NCBI GenBank assembly: GCA_047975295.1
Contig: JBKEDH010000045.1
Coordinates: 1-43,455 of the forward strand
Direction of reading: 5' to 3'
Length of the DNA stretch: 43,455 bases
DNA from: JBKEDH01 sp047975295
GTDB taxonomy: Bacteria; Bacteroidota; Bacteroidia; Flavobacteriales; Flavobacteriaceae
The position numbers were made by a program, and so were the translations under genes. The notes beneath the pieces are model-generated. The model saw only the letters and a list, made by a program, of their open reading frames with translations, had not been told where the DNA came from and searched no databases. This document shows, piece by piece, positions 16,195 to 25,588 of this stretch (the first letter of the stretch is position 1; every line of letters begins with the position of its first letter).

Positions 16195-16956
16195 TTATTG
16201 CTTTACTATTTTTCTGCTTACAGAACCATTATCTGTACTTATTTTTAGAATATAAACTCCACTTTTTAAGTTGCTAAAGTCTATCTCGGTATTTTTGGTT
16301 TCCAATACCGGTTGTCCTAAAACATTGTACACACTGGCCGAAGTAAAATTTTGTGCATTTTTAATGTACAGTATATTTTTTACCGGATTTGGATAAACAG
16401 TAGCATCGTTTAAATTGTTTTCGCCAATCGATGCCGTTGCCGTAGGCGTAACAACAAGGTTGTCGAAAATAAAAACACCATCGCCTCCTCCTGTAATAGT
16501 AACTGTAAACGAGGTAGCGCCGGTCCAATTAAGATTAACAGTACCTCTACCCTGGCTTAGCGTTTGGGTAACAGCGGTATTGCTGCCTCCTGTTGGGGTA
16601 AATGTTAAATCAATGTCAGTACTATTAACAAATGCCGCATTAAATTCAAGAGCTATTATAGAAGTAACATCAACCGCTTCGCTAAATGCAAATGTAACAC
16701 TGGAAGAAGATGTCGATCCGTCAAAGCTACTGGAAATAGCAAACCCTGTTGAACCTCCAATACCACCTAAGTCAATCCTGCCATTTTCGGTTGTACTGGT
16801 AAAGGTGGTGGTGACTCCAGCAATGGTTTGTGTAAACTCGGTAGTGTTATTGGTATCGGATTCAGGTAAACTAGTATCCCAATCAAACGTAATTTGTGCA
16901 TGTATCGTTGCGCATGCAAAAAGTGTAAATAATGAAAATGTAATTTTTTTAATCAT
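16195..16956 (-). CDS. T9SS cargo protein with C-terminal sorting domain
   Basis: A 253-residue secreted protein. Signal peptide 1-20 (ending IHAQ). Residues 21-175 form a Thr/Ser/Gly-rich beta domain that I cannot assign to a family (GVFIFDNLVVTP ends it, a pattern common in jelly-roll and PEP-CTERM-like domains). The C-terminal 75 residues are a type A T9SS sorting domain: VYPNPVKNILYIKN, VYNVLGQPVLE, LKSGVYILKI, ending RKIVKQ. It would cross the outer membrane through the type IX system. It converges on the PQQ-type dehydrogenase. Confidence 0.85.
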   Translation of the reverse strand: MIKKITFSLFTLFACATIHAQITFDWDTSLPESDTNNTTEFTQTIAGVTTTFTSTTENGRIDLGGIGGSTGFAISSSFDGSTSSSSVTFAFSEAVDVTSIIALEFNAAFVNSTDIDLTFTPTGGSNTAVTQTLSQGRGTVNLNWTGATSFTVTITGGGDGVFIFDNLVVTPTATASIGENNLNDATVYPNPVKNILYIKNAQNFTSASVYNVLGQPVLETKNTEIDFSNLKSGVYILKISTDNGSVSRKIVKQ

Positions 16957-17140
16957 AATATTGTATTATTTCAGTTAATAAAATGTGACAAACAATCAAG
17001 GCTTAATAAAAGGTAGTTGAGAGGCTTTATTTTTTTGCAAAATTAATCAAATATTTTAAATTAAGCGTATCTTGATTTTTATTTCGATTTTCTATTTTCA
17101 TTCTGCTAAAAAATTGTTATTTCAAATTTATCCTTAATTA

Positions 17141-17160
17141 AACTTGTTTAAACCACTTCT
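17141..17160 (-). repeat. Solo GTTTAAAC-core repeat end
   Basis: Minus strand: AGAAGTG followed by GTTTAAAC and AAGTT, like the units at 13 and 14706. Confidence 0.5.
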
Positions 17161-17240
17161 TAGATAAAAAATATTCAATTTCCACTTTATAAAACAAATC
17201 CCCCATACTGAAAAATAACCATTTTTCCTTAAACATGTTT

Positions 17241-17266
17241 AATATTTAACAGAAATGTTAAATATT
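17241..17266. promoter_or_regulatory. Perfect palindrome, candidate operator of the SusC locus
   Basis: AATATTTAACA, GAAA, TGTTAAATATT: an 11-4-11 perfect inverted repeat, 15 bases before the putative -7 box at 17281. It is placed as an operator or activator site would be. No regulator gene is adjacent. Confidence 0.45.
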
Positions 17267-17280
17267 GTTAAAAATTTAAT

Positions 17281-17288
17281 TATATTCG
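17281..17288 (+). promoter_or_regulatory. Possible -7 box of the SusC operon
   Basis: TATATTCG resembles TAnnTTTG and lies about 290 bases before the susC start, implying a long leader. The -33 element is uncertain. Confidence 0.3.
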
Positions 17289-17450
17289 CCCCGAAAAAAA
17301 ACAGCTTTTCACTTTTATTTGGGATTTTAAAATAGTATTTCTATAAAAATTTCTGTTTAAGTTATTCTCAAACAAAGAAATTAAAAAAATGCATCTTTCC
17401 ATTTTTTAATAGCTGTTAAAAAAGTAAATTTTAACAACCATAAACTTAAC

Positions 17451-17512
17451 ATAAAATGCCCGTTAACATATTAGGTTACAAGCCAACCGAAAATAGCTAT
17501 TGGGCATTTTAT
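17451..17512 (+). other. Long-range stem in the susC leader
   Basis: Perfect 11-bp arms ATAAAATGCCC (17451-17461) and GGGCATTTTAT (17502-17512) enclose 40 bases. The left arm contains the ATG of the small open frame at 17456, so pairing could hide that start. Confidence 0.45.
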
Positions 17513-17578
17513 ACCTACACCGAGCAAAGTCGAAGTGAATCCATTAAAAACAAACAAATACTAATTATTAACAAATGA
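17456..17578 (+). CDS. Possible 40-codon leader ORF overlapping the susC start
   Basis: An ATG-started frame encodes 40 residues (begins MPVNILGYKP, ends QILIINK) and stops with TGA inside the ATGA that starts susC, the classical coupling overlap. There is no signal peptide and I recognise no family. Its ATG sits in the left arm of an 11-bp stem. Against it: the tract CCGAGCAAAGTCGAAGTG inside resembles extragenic repeat debris, and 40 open codons can occur by chance. Confidence 0.25.
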   Translation: MPVNILGYKPTENSYWAFYTYTEQSRSESIKNKQILIINK

Positions 17579-20500
17579 AAAGAATCGCAAATTTATTTAT
17601 TTTTTGTGTGTTTAGCATTTCTACATGGGCACAAACAACAGTAAGCGGAACCGTTACCGATGCCCGGGACGGTTTTGGTATTCCTGGAGCCAATGTAGTT
17701 GTAAAAGGAACTACAACAGGAACAGCTACCGATTTTGACGGAAACTGGACTTTAAAGGTACCCAACGAAAACAGTATCCTACAGATTTCTTCCGTTGGAA
17801 TGAAAACTGTTGAGGTTATGGCTAAAGATGCACAAAACGTAACTATGGAAGAAGACTCCCAAATGTTGCAAGAAGTGGTTATTACGGGATATACTACCAC
17901 AGACCGAAAATTGTTTACGGGAGCATCGGATAATTTAAAACTTGCAGATGTAAAGTTAGAAGGCGTACCCGACATTAGCAGGGCGCTTGAAGGTGCTTCG
18001 GCAGGTGTATCCGTACAAAATGTATCTGGTACTTTTGGGTCGTCGCCCATTATTACAATTCGGGGAAATTCTTCTATTAACGGAACAAACAAACCGTTAT
18101 GGGTTATCGACGGAATTGTACAGGAAGATTTAATTAATATTTCGGCCGACGATTTAACTTCCGGAAACCTAAATTCTATTTTAACCTCGGGTGTTGCCGG
18201 TTTAAACCAAGAGGATATAGAAAGTATCCAAATACTTAAAGATGTTTCGGCAACAGCCATCTATGGTGCACAGGCCATGAATGGGGTTATTGTAATAACT
18301 ACCAAACGGGGTAAAAGCGGTAAGCCCAAAGTTAGTTACACCACAAATACAACTATAAGAGAAAGGCCCCGAGCTTCCAATTTCGATATTTTGGATTCCG
18401 GTGCCGAAATGCAAGTATATCGCGAATTTTTGCGTAAAGGTGCTTTCCCCATTACCATTTTACGTACCAAAGAAAATTATGGTGTATTGGGTAAAATGTA
18501 CGAACGAATTACCGATGGCAGTTTGTCGCTAAGCCAAGAAGCGACACTTAACGAAAATTATATGGCCTACTATGCCAATGCCAATACCGATTGGTTCGAT
18601 GTGCTGTTCGACAACTCGATAACCAACCAGCATTCATTAAGTGTTAGCGGTGGTTCCGAAAATTCGAATTATTATGCTTCGTTAGGTTATTATAAAGATA
18701 ATGGTGCTACGGTAATTGACGATGTAAACAATTATACGGCAATGGTAAGCACACAATTTACCTTATCGGATAAACTAAAAGCAGGATTGATTATAAACGG
18801 AAACTTACGGGACCAAAAAGTACCGGGAACCAGAAATAGAGAGTTCGATCCCTTAACAGGACAATATAACCGTGATTTTGATATCAACCCATTTAGTTAT
18901 GCCCTAAATTCGGCTCGCTCCATGACGCCTTATGATGAAAATGGAAACTTACAATATTATCAAAGTAATTTCGCTCCATTCAATATTTTGCACGAATTGC
19001 AACATAATTATGTAGAAATAGGAGTTACCGATATATCTACAAAAATCAATTTAGATTATGCCATAAAAGATAATCTAACAGCAAAATTCTTCCTTTCTGG
19101 GCGTTGGGCCAATACTTTAAAGGAATATAAAGTACATGAAAACTCGAATGCAGCCGAGGCTTATCGGGCAGGAACGGAATACGGACATAGTGGCGAGATA
19201 GAAAGCATAAGGGATGCCAACCGCTTTTTAATGAAAAACGTTATAGATCCTAATATAGATCCATATTCCATTTTACCGGAAGGTGGTTTTTACAATACCG
19301 AAGAAAACACCCTTACCAACTATAATTTTAGAGCTTTACTTGAGTGGTCTCCGCAAATTGGCGAAAAAAACAGGATAAATTTACTGGGAGGTACCGAAGT
19401 TAAATATACCAACAGAACATTTAAAAGAAATGATGGCTATGGTATTTTATACGATAGGGGCGGCATTGTAAAAACACACCCCGACCTTATTGATTATTTA
19501 TCCGATAACGGCTTAGGTTATTTTGGTTATACCGAGTTTAGAGACCGTTTTTCCGGTAACTTTGTCGATGCCAAATACGCCTACGATAATCGTTATGTTT
19601 TTGGAGGTACATTCCGTTACGATGGTTCCAACCGATTAGGAAATACACCAAAAGCAAGATGGTTGCCGTCATGGAATATTTCGGGGGCTTGGAACATAGA
19701 TAACGAAAAGTTTATGGAAAACCAAGAAACCATAAGCAACCTAAAATTAAAAGCAACTTATGGATTATCGGGTACTATGGGCCCCGATGCCAGTGCCGTA
19801 CTTACCATGTATGCCGGATCGCCATTAAGACCTATAAATTCCGATCGCGAAACCGGTATTTTTATATCCGATCTTGAAAACGAAAGCCTAACATGGGAAA
19901 AACTGCACGAGCTGAACGTTGGTTTCGAATTGGGCTTGTTCAATAATCGAATTTCTACCGAATTTAACTATTACAATAGAAAATCAACCGATCTAATCGA
20001 TTATATTACAACCTCGGGTATAGGCGGTATAAGCATTAAATACGGTAATGTAGGAGAAATGAAATCCCATGGTGTGGAATTAACATTACGTACAAAAAAT
20101 ATCGATACCGAGAATTTTTCATGGAGAACACAGTTAACCTATAACTTCCACGAAAGTGAAATAACCCAATTGGATTCGCGTGCAAGAATTGCCGATGCCA
20201 TTCTGGGTACAGGAGCTGCTTTGGTGGGGCGTCCGCACAGGGGCTTATATTCCATTAAGTTTGCAGGACTTGACCAAAACGGATTGCCAACATTTTACGA
20301 TAACGAAGGCAGTATTGTACAAGACATCAATTTACAACAACGTGAAAACATAGAAGATTGGTTGGTTTACGAAGGTCCGGTAGCACCTAAAGGACAAGGT
20401 GGATTTAGAAACGATTTTAAATTTAAAAACTGGACTTTTGGTGTAAACATCATATATAAATACGGAAACAAAATCCGTTTGGGAGATCTTTACCCTACTA

Positions 20501-20913
20501 GTGTCTCTGGCGTACAGGCTTACGATTACAGAGCCTTTTCCAAAGACCTTATTAATCGTTGGGTACTACCGGGCGACGAGTATATTACCAACGTACCAGC
20601 CATACCCGACGTTAAAACAACCGAGTTATTAGATGGGCAAAATGCCTATGCCTTATATAACAATAGCGACCAACGTGTGGCCGATGGCGATTTTATCCGA
20701 TTAAAGGATATAAGCTTAGGTTATGCTTTTCCCAGAAAATGGTTAACCAATACTGGGTTAGATGCCATGAAACTATCGCTAAGTGTTAACAACGTAGCAT
20801 TATTGTATTCTGATAGTGCACTAAACGGAGTAGATCCCGAATTCTATAATGCCGGTGGTGTTGCCTTGCCAAACCAACGTATTTATACTTTTACATTAAA
20901 CTTAAACTTTTAA
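17575..20913 (+). CDS. SusC/RagA-family TonB-linked outer-membrane transporter
   Basis: TonB-dependent active importer of large ligands, partner of the SusD lid. It has 1112 residues. Signal peptide 1-19 (TWAQ). Carboxypeptidase-regulatory-like domain about 20-90 (TVSGTVTDARDGFGIPGANVVVKG contains the family pattern). Next is the EVVITGY box near 100, then the plug (about 110-245; ITIRGNSSINGTNKPLWVIDG, IQILKDVSATAIYGAQAMNGV). The 22-stranded barrel follows, ending in the terminal Phe of FTLNLNF. No N-terminal FecR-interaction extension is present, so anti-sigma control through this protein is unlikely. It is first of six same-strand genes, with susD five bases on. Confidence 0.96.
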   Translation: MKRIANLFIFCVFSISTWAQTTVSGTVTDARDGFGIPGANVVVKGTTTGTATDFDGNWTLKVPNENSILQISSVGMKTVEVMAKDAQNVTMEEDSQMLQEVVITGYTTTDRKLFTGASDNLKLADVKLEGVPDISRALEGASAGVSVQNVSGTFGSSPIITIRGNSSINGTNKPLWVIDGIVQEDLINISADDLTSGNLNSILTSGVAGLNQEDIESIQILKDVSATAIYGAQAMNGVIVITTKRGKSGKPKVSYTTNTTIRERPRASNFDILDSGAEMQVYREFLRKGAFPITILRTKENYGVLGKMYERITDGSLSLSQEATLNENYMAYYANANTDWFDVLFDNSITNQHSLSVSGGSENSNYYASLGYYKDNGATVIDDVNNYTAMVSTQFTLSDKLKAGLIINGNLRDQKVPGTRNREFDPLTGQYNRDFDINPFSYALNSARSMTPYDENGNLQYYQSNFAPFNILHELQHNYVEIGVTDISTKINLDYAIKDNLTAKFFLSGRWANTLKEYKVHENSNAAEAYRAGTEYGHSGEIESIRDANRFLMKNVIDPNIDPYSILPEGGFYNTEENTLTNYNFRALLEWSPQIGEKNRINLLGGTEVKYTNRTFKRNDGYGILYDRGGIVKTHPDLIDYLSDNGLGYFGYTEFRDRFSGNFVDAKYAYDNRYVFGGTFRYDGSNRLGNTPKARWLPSWNISGAWNIDNEKFMENQETISNLKLKATYGLSGTMGPDASAVLTMYAGSPLRPINSDRETGIFISDLENESLTWEKLHELNVGFELGLFNNRISTEFNYYNRKSTDLIDYITTSGIGGISIKYGNVGEMKSHGVELTLRTKNIDTENFSWRTQLTYNFHESEITQLDSRARIADAILGTGAALVGRPHRGLYSIKFAGLDQNGLPTFYDNEGSIVQDINLQQRENIEDWLVYEGPVAPKGQGGFRNDFKFKNWTFGVNIIYKYGNKIRLGDLYPTSVSGVQAYDYRAFSKDLINRWVLPGDEYITNVPAIPDVKTTELLDGQNAYALYNNSDQRVADGDFIRLKDISLGYAFPRKWLTNTGLDAMKLSLSVNNVALLYSDSALNGVDPEFYNAGGVALPNQRIYTFTLNLNF

Positions 20914-20918
20914 TCCCG

Positions 20919-22466
20919 ATGAAAACAATTAAATATACCATTTGTACCGTATTGTTATCGGCAATTTTAATAGGTTGTTCCGAAAAGTTTTTAGAAGAAA
21001 GTCCCGATAACCGATTACAGATCGATTCGTTGGACAAAGCCTACGAACTACTGGTCTATGCCTCTAACGATGGAAGCTATGCTTTTTTGGAGCAATTAAC
21101 AGACAACGTGGGATATATTGCCGAAAACTCCCATTACCCCGGTCTGGATAACGAATTGTTCAACTGGGAAGAATCTCAGATAGAAAGTCAAGATTCACCA
21201 AATTATTATTGGAACAATGGCTACAGAGCCATTGCTCAAGCAAATGCTGTACTCCATTATATCGATAATTTGGCCGGAAATGAAGATTACCGTAACCATA
21301 TTAAGGGTGAAGCTCTTTTATTTAGGGCTTATAACCATTTTATGTTGGTAAATATTTTTGCCAAACAATACGATACCGCTACAGCACCATCGGATCAAGG
21401 TATCCCTTATGTAGAAAAATTAGAAACCGATTTAATAGTATCGTACGAAAACAACACCGTACAGGAAGTTTACGATTTTATAGAACGCGACATGGTAAAA
21501 GGTTTACAGTTAATTGACGACTCGTTTATAACCGAAGGCAAAAAATACCATTTTACCAAAAAAGCGGCGCAGGCCTTTGCTTCTCGATTCTATTTATGGA
21601 CAGGCAACAACCAAAAATGCATTGATTATAGCTCTGAGGTATTGGGAGGCAATCCTGAACAATATATAAAAGACTACGACAAAATATTGTATGCAGGAGG
21701 AGCGGACGAATCGGGTGTGGCCTTTATCGATACCGGCGACCGTAGTAATTTAATGGTAGCAAGAAGAGAAACAGGATATAGTTTATATTATAATTACAAA
21801 GATCGTTTAACCCTATCAAAAGTTTACGAAATATATAATGCCCAAAAAATAGGCTTAAATGCCGATGCAAGAGCGCAGATTATCTATTATGGCAATGTAG
21901 ATTATACCAGTTTGCGCATAGCCAAAAATTACAGATATTTTAAGCGCAATTCCCTAAGTTCGAATATAGGACTCCCCTATCGTATAGATATTTTATTTAG
22001 AGGCGAAGAAGTATTATTGAACAGAGCCGAAGCCTACTCTAATCTTAGTATGACCGAAGAAGGTGTTGCAGACTTGGAGTTATTATTAAAAAACAGATAT
22101 ACCGATAACTTTGCCATTTTAAAGGAATTTTATACATGGGAAGTATATTATGGTTTCCTTGAGGACATAGCGGGTCTGGATCGTGCCGGGGTATTGGCCG
22201 ATTTGATTATAAAAGAACGCCGTCGTGAGTTTACCGAAGAGGGTATGCGCTGGTTCGATATAAAACGTTACGGTTATAGCGTTTCTAGAGCCAATGGCAA
22301 TGTGCTGACCGAAAACGACACAAGAAAAGCACTACCCATTCCGGCTACCGCCCAAGAAGCTCTTGGCATAAATATAGAAAGCGATACAGAAACCAACAAC
22401 AATGGAAAACTGGAAATTGAAGCTTTAATAACACCAGAATTTTTAGAATTAACAAAAAATAACTAA
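20919..22466 (+). CDS. SusD/RagB-family nutrient-binding lipoprotein
   Basis: Surface lipoprotein that caps the SusC barrel and binds ligand. It has 515 residues, lipoprotein signal with Cys20 (ILIGC). The N-terminal part shows the family's helix pairs (EESPDNRLQIDSLDKAYELLVYASNDG; YWNNGYRAIAQANAVLHYIDN; KGEALLFRAYNHFMLVNIFAKQY, the TPR-like core). The C-terminal SusD domain ends in RRREFTEEGMRWFDIKRYG, the strongest signature. It ends one base before the metallohydrolase gene. Ligand type is not readable from the sequence. Confidence 0.95.
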   Translation: MKTIKYTICTVLLSAILIGCSEKFLEESPDNRLQIDSLDKAYELLVYASNDGSYAFLEQLTDNVGYIAENSHYPGLDNELFNWEESQIESQDSPNYYWNNGYRAIAQANAVLHYIDNLAGNEDYRNHIKGEALLFRAYNHFMLVNIFAKQYDTATAPSDQGIPYVEKLETDLIVSYENNTVQEVYDFIERDMVKGLQLIDDSFITEGKKYHFTKKAAQAFASRFYLWTGNNQKCIDYSSEVLGGNPEQYIKDYDKILYAGGADESGVAFIDTGDRSNLMVARRETGYSLYYNYKDRLTLSKVYEIYNAQKIGLNADARAQIIYYGNVDYTSLRIAKNYRYFKRNSLSSNIGLPYRIDILFRGEEVLLNRAEAYSNLSMTEEGVADLELLLKNRYTDNFAILKEFYTWEVYYGFLEDIAGLDRAGVLADLIIKERRREFTEEGMRWFDIKRYGYSVSRANGNVLTENDTRKALPIPATAQEALGINIESDTETNNNGKLEIEALITPEFLELTKNN

Positions 22467-22467
22467 A

Positions 22468-23355
22468 ATGAAAAAGACACTTATTATTCTAACAAGCATA
22501 TTGTTTTGGGTATCCTGTGCCAATGATGAGCTAACAGAACACGTGCGTGTGGACATTCCCGAATCGGATCATCCCAACGATATATATGCCCGAGACAATT
22601 TTACCAGTATTTACAATACACGGGTAATTTGGCGCAGGGACGAAATAAATTCCGATATCAATAAATTTGTAGTACCACCAAGTGAGGAATTGGTTATTCC
22701 CATGATGAAAATGATCCAAAATTTTTGGATCGACTCCTATTATTCCGTTTCGGGCGGACAGGAACTGGTAGAAAAGCTGTTCCCACCAGAAATTGTAATG
22801 TTAGGCTCTGGACAGTACAACGACGACGGTACCGTAGTTTTGGGGCTTGCCGAAGGTGGCGTTCGCATTATCCTAACCGAAGTTAATAATTACAATCTAA
22901 AGGATTCCGATTGGTTACGCCTACAGCTACGTACCATTCACCACGAATTTACACATATTACCCACCAAAGCACCTCTTTACCAGATGGATGGAAAGCCAT
23001 ATCGACCAACAGAACAGGAAGTAACTGGGTAAACATTTCAAACGAAACAGCTATAGCCATGGGTTATGTAACACCATATTCTTCTAGTAACTCGGCCGAA
23101 GATTTTGCCGATTTTGTAGGTATCTTTCTAACAACACCAAAAGCAGAATTTGAAGAGACTTATCTAACAGCAAGCGATTGTAGCGGTCTTACCGATGAAG
23201 CCGAAATAGAGGCCTGTTTTTACAGAAACGACGGTATAGAAACCTTAAATACCAAATATCAGGCAGTAATAGATTATTACAACCAAAGTTTTGGAATTGA
23301 TATTGTTGCCTTAAGAGATGATTTAGAATCGAGAATAGCGGCCGCCGCCGAATAA
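22468..23355 (+). CDS. Zinc-metallohydrolase lipoprotein associated with SusCD import
   Basis: A 295-residue lipoprotein (signal, Cys17 in FWVSC). Residues 155-165 contain TIHHEFTHITH, a gluzincin-type HExxH with H159, E160, H163. E211 in the conserved-looking EDFADFVGIF is the probable third zinc ligand. This matches the NCBI-described group of substrate-import-associated zinc metallohydrolase lipoproteins that sit next to SusC/SusD. It probably cleaves a peptide or peptide-like ligand at the cell surface. Catalysis has not been shown for the group as far as I know. The start codon follows the susD stop by one base. Confidence 0.85.
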   Translation: MKKTLIILTSILFWVSCANDELTEHVRVDIPESDHPNDIYARDNFTSIYNTRVIWRRDEINSDINKFVVPPSEELVIPMMKMIQNFWIDSYYSVSGGQELVEKLFPPEIVMLGSGQYNDDGTVVLGLAEGGVRIILTEVNNYNLKDSDWLRLQLRTIHHEFTHITHQSTSLPDGWKAISTNRTGSNWVNISNETAIAMGYVTPYSSSNSAEDFADFVGIFLTTPKAEFEETYLTASDCSGLTDEAEIEACFYRNDGIETLNTKYQAVIDYYNQSFGIDIVALRDDLESRIAAAAE

Positions 23356-23367
23356 AAATAAACAGAT

Positions 23368-24300
23368 ATGAAAAGAATAATCTATATACTAACACTAAGC
23401 ATTTTTGCAAGCACAGCATTGGTATCTTGTAACGATGATGATGATGAATTTTTCGAAATGTCTGCCGAAGCTCGTGTTCAGCAGCAACTGCAAGAATACA
23501 GAGATATATTAACAACGGCCGAAAACGGATGGCATACTACCTATATTCCCTTCCAAAGTGGCCCGGAAGTAAAACTTTGGTTCGATTTTAACGCAAACGG
23601 TAGGGTAACTACTTGGTCCGACATACCTTCGGGAACTTATGTAAACCCACTATCTAAACAAGGTATTTTTGAAAATGACGAAACCAACTATCGAGTGGGC
23701 ATACACCAAAAGCCGGATTTAGTATTCGAAGATCTTATGGTTCTGTCAAATATTGCCATACAAAGAAATGGCAACTTTGATGGTGAGTACGAGTTTGAAT
23801 TTGTAAGCGCTTCAAAAGATTCTGTGGTACTGCAATCCAGCTTAGAAACAAAAACCGAAGACAGAACCCAACTGGTATTATATCCTTCAACCGATGAAAA
23901 TAAAGAAAAAGTAACCGAAAGCTATAACGAACGGAAAGCACAAATGGATTTGTTTTTAGAACTGAATCCGGAATATACAGAAGATACTGCCGATACCGAT
24001 TACATAGCAGGAAAGTATATATATGCCTTTGTTAAAAACAATGTGCCTTTTTTCATGTTACCCAAATTCGAGACCCATGGTGTGTACATAGGAACTTTAT
24101 CCTATAATGACAATGGTTATTTTGTTGAAAGTTTGGTATATCGTTCCATTTACGAGTTTACAGAAGAAGAATGGATACTAAACGTACCCTATCCTTATGC
24201 CGTAAGCAACACTATTAATTCTGAAATAAACGGTATTCTTATAAATAATTTGGTTGCTTTGGTAGCAATAGGAAATACAGGTTATTATGAAATTCTATAA
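23368..24300 (+). CDS. DUF4302-domain lipoprotein
   Basis: A 310-residue lipoprotein with Cys21 (ALVSC) and then a strongly acidic stretch NDDDDEFFE, a surface-export type signal. The family start ARVQQQLQEYRDILTTAENGWHTTYIP (about 36-62) marks DUF4302, a group found beside SusCD genes. The rest is beta-rich (VKLWFDFNANGRVTTWSD, DGEYEFEFVSASKDSVVLQSS). Function is unknown, and a ligand-binding accessory role is inferred. It follows the metallohydrolase gene by 12 bases. Confidence 0.8.
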   Translation: MKRIIYILTLSIFASTALVSCNDDDDEFFEMSAEARVQQQLQEYRDILTTAENGWHTTYIPFQSGPEVKLWFDFNANGRVTTWSDIPSGTYVNPLSKQGIFENDETNYRVGIHQKPDLVFEDLMVLSNIAIQRNGNFDGEYEFEFVSASKDSVVLQSSLETKTEDRTQLVLYPSTDENKEKVTESYNERKAQMDLFLELNPEYTEDTADTDYIAGKYIYAFVKNNVPFFMLPKFETHGVYIGTLSYNDNGYFVESLVYRSIYEFTEEEWILNVPYPYAVSNTINSEINGILINNLVALVAIGNTGYYEIL

Positions 24301-24316
24301 ATTAAAAAAAACAATT

Positions 24317-25444
24317 ATGATACGAAATATAATAATAAGCCTTTGTTTATTATGTGTGTTTGCCTGTACCTACGAGAGTAAGGATATTACGGTAACAACA
24401 CAACCTGAAACGGAGGAGCCCACCCAATCCAACGGCTATTTTACCTATACAACTTCCGATGGCTCCAGGCTTTTAATTGAAACCTACAATAAATTTTATC
24501 CGGACAACACAATAAACAAAATTATACCCGGAACATTAGAAGAGGTTTACAATGCCTACAAAATGGCCGGTGTTGCAGATCCCGAAGCAGAGCTACCTTC
24601 ATTCCTTTACGCCAGGGCAAAACCTATAACCGAAATTGTTACTGCTTTAGAGGCTCAAGGTGTTGTTATGGATACCGTTAAAGGATTTTATCGCCAGGCC
24701 GTGGAAAAAGTAGCCTTTTTTAACTTAGGATTCGATGATATATCGGGAAAAACCCTTAGCATTATTAATGCCGTTAGCGATTTGGATGAAATTAAACGAT
24801 TACCCTATGTTGGGCTCGATAAATTTATGGTTGATACCTATGAAATTTGTGGTATAATGGACAATCCCGGAATTTATAGCAACGAAACCCTAGTATCCGG
24901 TGAATTTATAGAAGGTGAAAATTTAGTGCTTTCATCGGGCTACGTTGATGCTGCCATAACCGAAAACCAATCACCCGAAAGTTTTGCGGTAGATTACAAT
25001 CCTTTTGAGCAACCTATCCCAGCAGGAAAATACCAATTGGATCGCTATTTTAGCATTGGAGATATTACGGTAGCGTGGCTTAATCTTAGCGACATGGATT
25101 CCGAGAACGAAACCTTGAGCTACAGCATGCATTACGATTTTTATGACGACCGCGTATTCCGTCTCGATTATTCCGGTCCTTACACCTATATTGAAGCATT
25201 CGCCGATTCCGATGGCGACGGCATAAGCGACGATTACGAACTTACTAAATCTTGTAGCGAAAATAGAATAATCTATCTTGATACCGATGGCGATAATACA
25301 CCCGATTTTCTTGATGCAGACGATGATGGCGATGGCAAACCAACCAGCGAAGAAAATGCCGACCCCAACGGCGACGGTAACCCCGACGACGCCATAGATA
25401 CCGATAACGACGGAACTCCCGATTATTTAGATTCCGATAGTTAA
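24317..25444 (+). CDS. Unknown lipoprotein with C-terminal thrombospondin type 3 calcium repeats
   Basis: From ATG 24317 the product has 375 residues with a lipoprotein signal and Cys17 (CVFAC). The upstream open frame to 24287 would overlap the DUF4302 gene and add a basic, non-signal stretch, so I rejected it. Residues about 30-300 match nothing I know. The last 75 residues are aspartate-rich TSP3-type repeats (DSDGDGISDDYE, DTDGDNTPDFLDADDDGDG, DPNGDGNPDDAIDTDNDG). These bind calcium and often form rigid stalks on bacterial surface proteins. The repeat coding stretch is GC-richer than its surroundings, as expected from its Asp/Gly codons. Probably part of the surface complex. Confidence 0.75.
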   Translation: MIRNIIISLCLLCVFACTYESKDITVTTQPETEEPTQSNGYFTYTTSDGSRLLIETYNKFYPDNTINKIIPGTLEEVYNAYKMAGVADPEAELPSFLYARAKPITEIVTALEAQGVVMDTVKGFYRQAVEKVAFFNLGFDDISGKTLSIINAVSDLDEIKRLPYVGLDKFMVDTYEICGIMDNPGIYSNETLVSGEFIEGENLVLSSGYVDAAITENQSPESFAVDYNPFEQPIPAGKYQLDRYFSIGDITVAWLNLSDMDSENETLSYSMHYDFYDDRVFRLDYSGPYTYIEAFADSDGDGISDDYELTKSCSENRIIYLDTDGDNTPDFLDADDDGDGKPTSEENADPNGDGNPDDAIDTDNDGTPDYLDSDS

Positions 25445-25505
25445 AAAACAATAAACGTACAACAGGAAAAAATTAAAGATCCATTAATGTATTTAACTAA
25501 TCAAA

Positions 25506-25534
25506 CCTGAAAGGTTTTTTTAAAACCTTTCAGG
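25506..25534. repeat. Perfect inverted repeat between two lipoprotein genes
   Basis: CCTGAAAGGTTTT and AAAACCTTTCAGG form a 13-bp perfect stem around TTT. No U-tract follows in the plus direction, so full termination is doubtful. It may be an mRNA-stabilising or attenuating hairpin inside the operon. Confidence 0.55.
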
Positions 25535-25588
25535 CCTTGAAAACCAACTTAAACAACTTTTACTGTGTACTAAAAACAAATATAAAAG

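Larger units (their letters stand above)
16957..17455. other. Gap between the T9SS gene and the SusC locus
   Basis: The two genes diverge here. The left 200 bases should hold the T9SS gene promoter, but nothing clear was found. The right half carries a GTTTAAAC unit, a perfect 26-bp palindrome, a possible -7 box, and a long leader toward susC. A six-codon open frame (17389-17409) is too short to support. Confidence 0.45.

Noticed and set aside
17568..18260. A 230-codon open frame on the minus strand opposite susC
   Set aside because: It is antisense to a clear SusC signal peptide, regulatory domain and plug. Its Ser/Thr/Val-rich product looks like a mirrored coding frame and has no recognisable domain.
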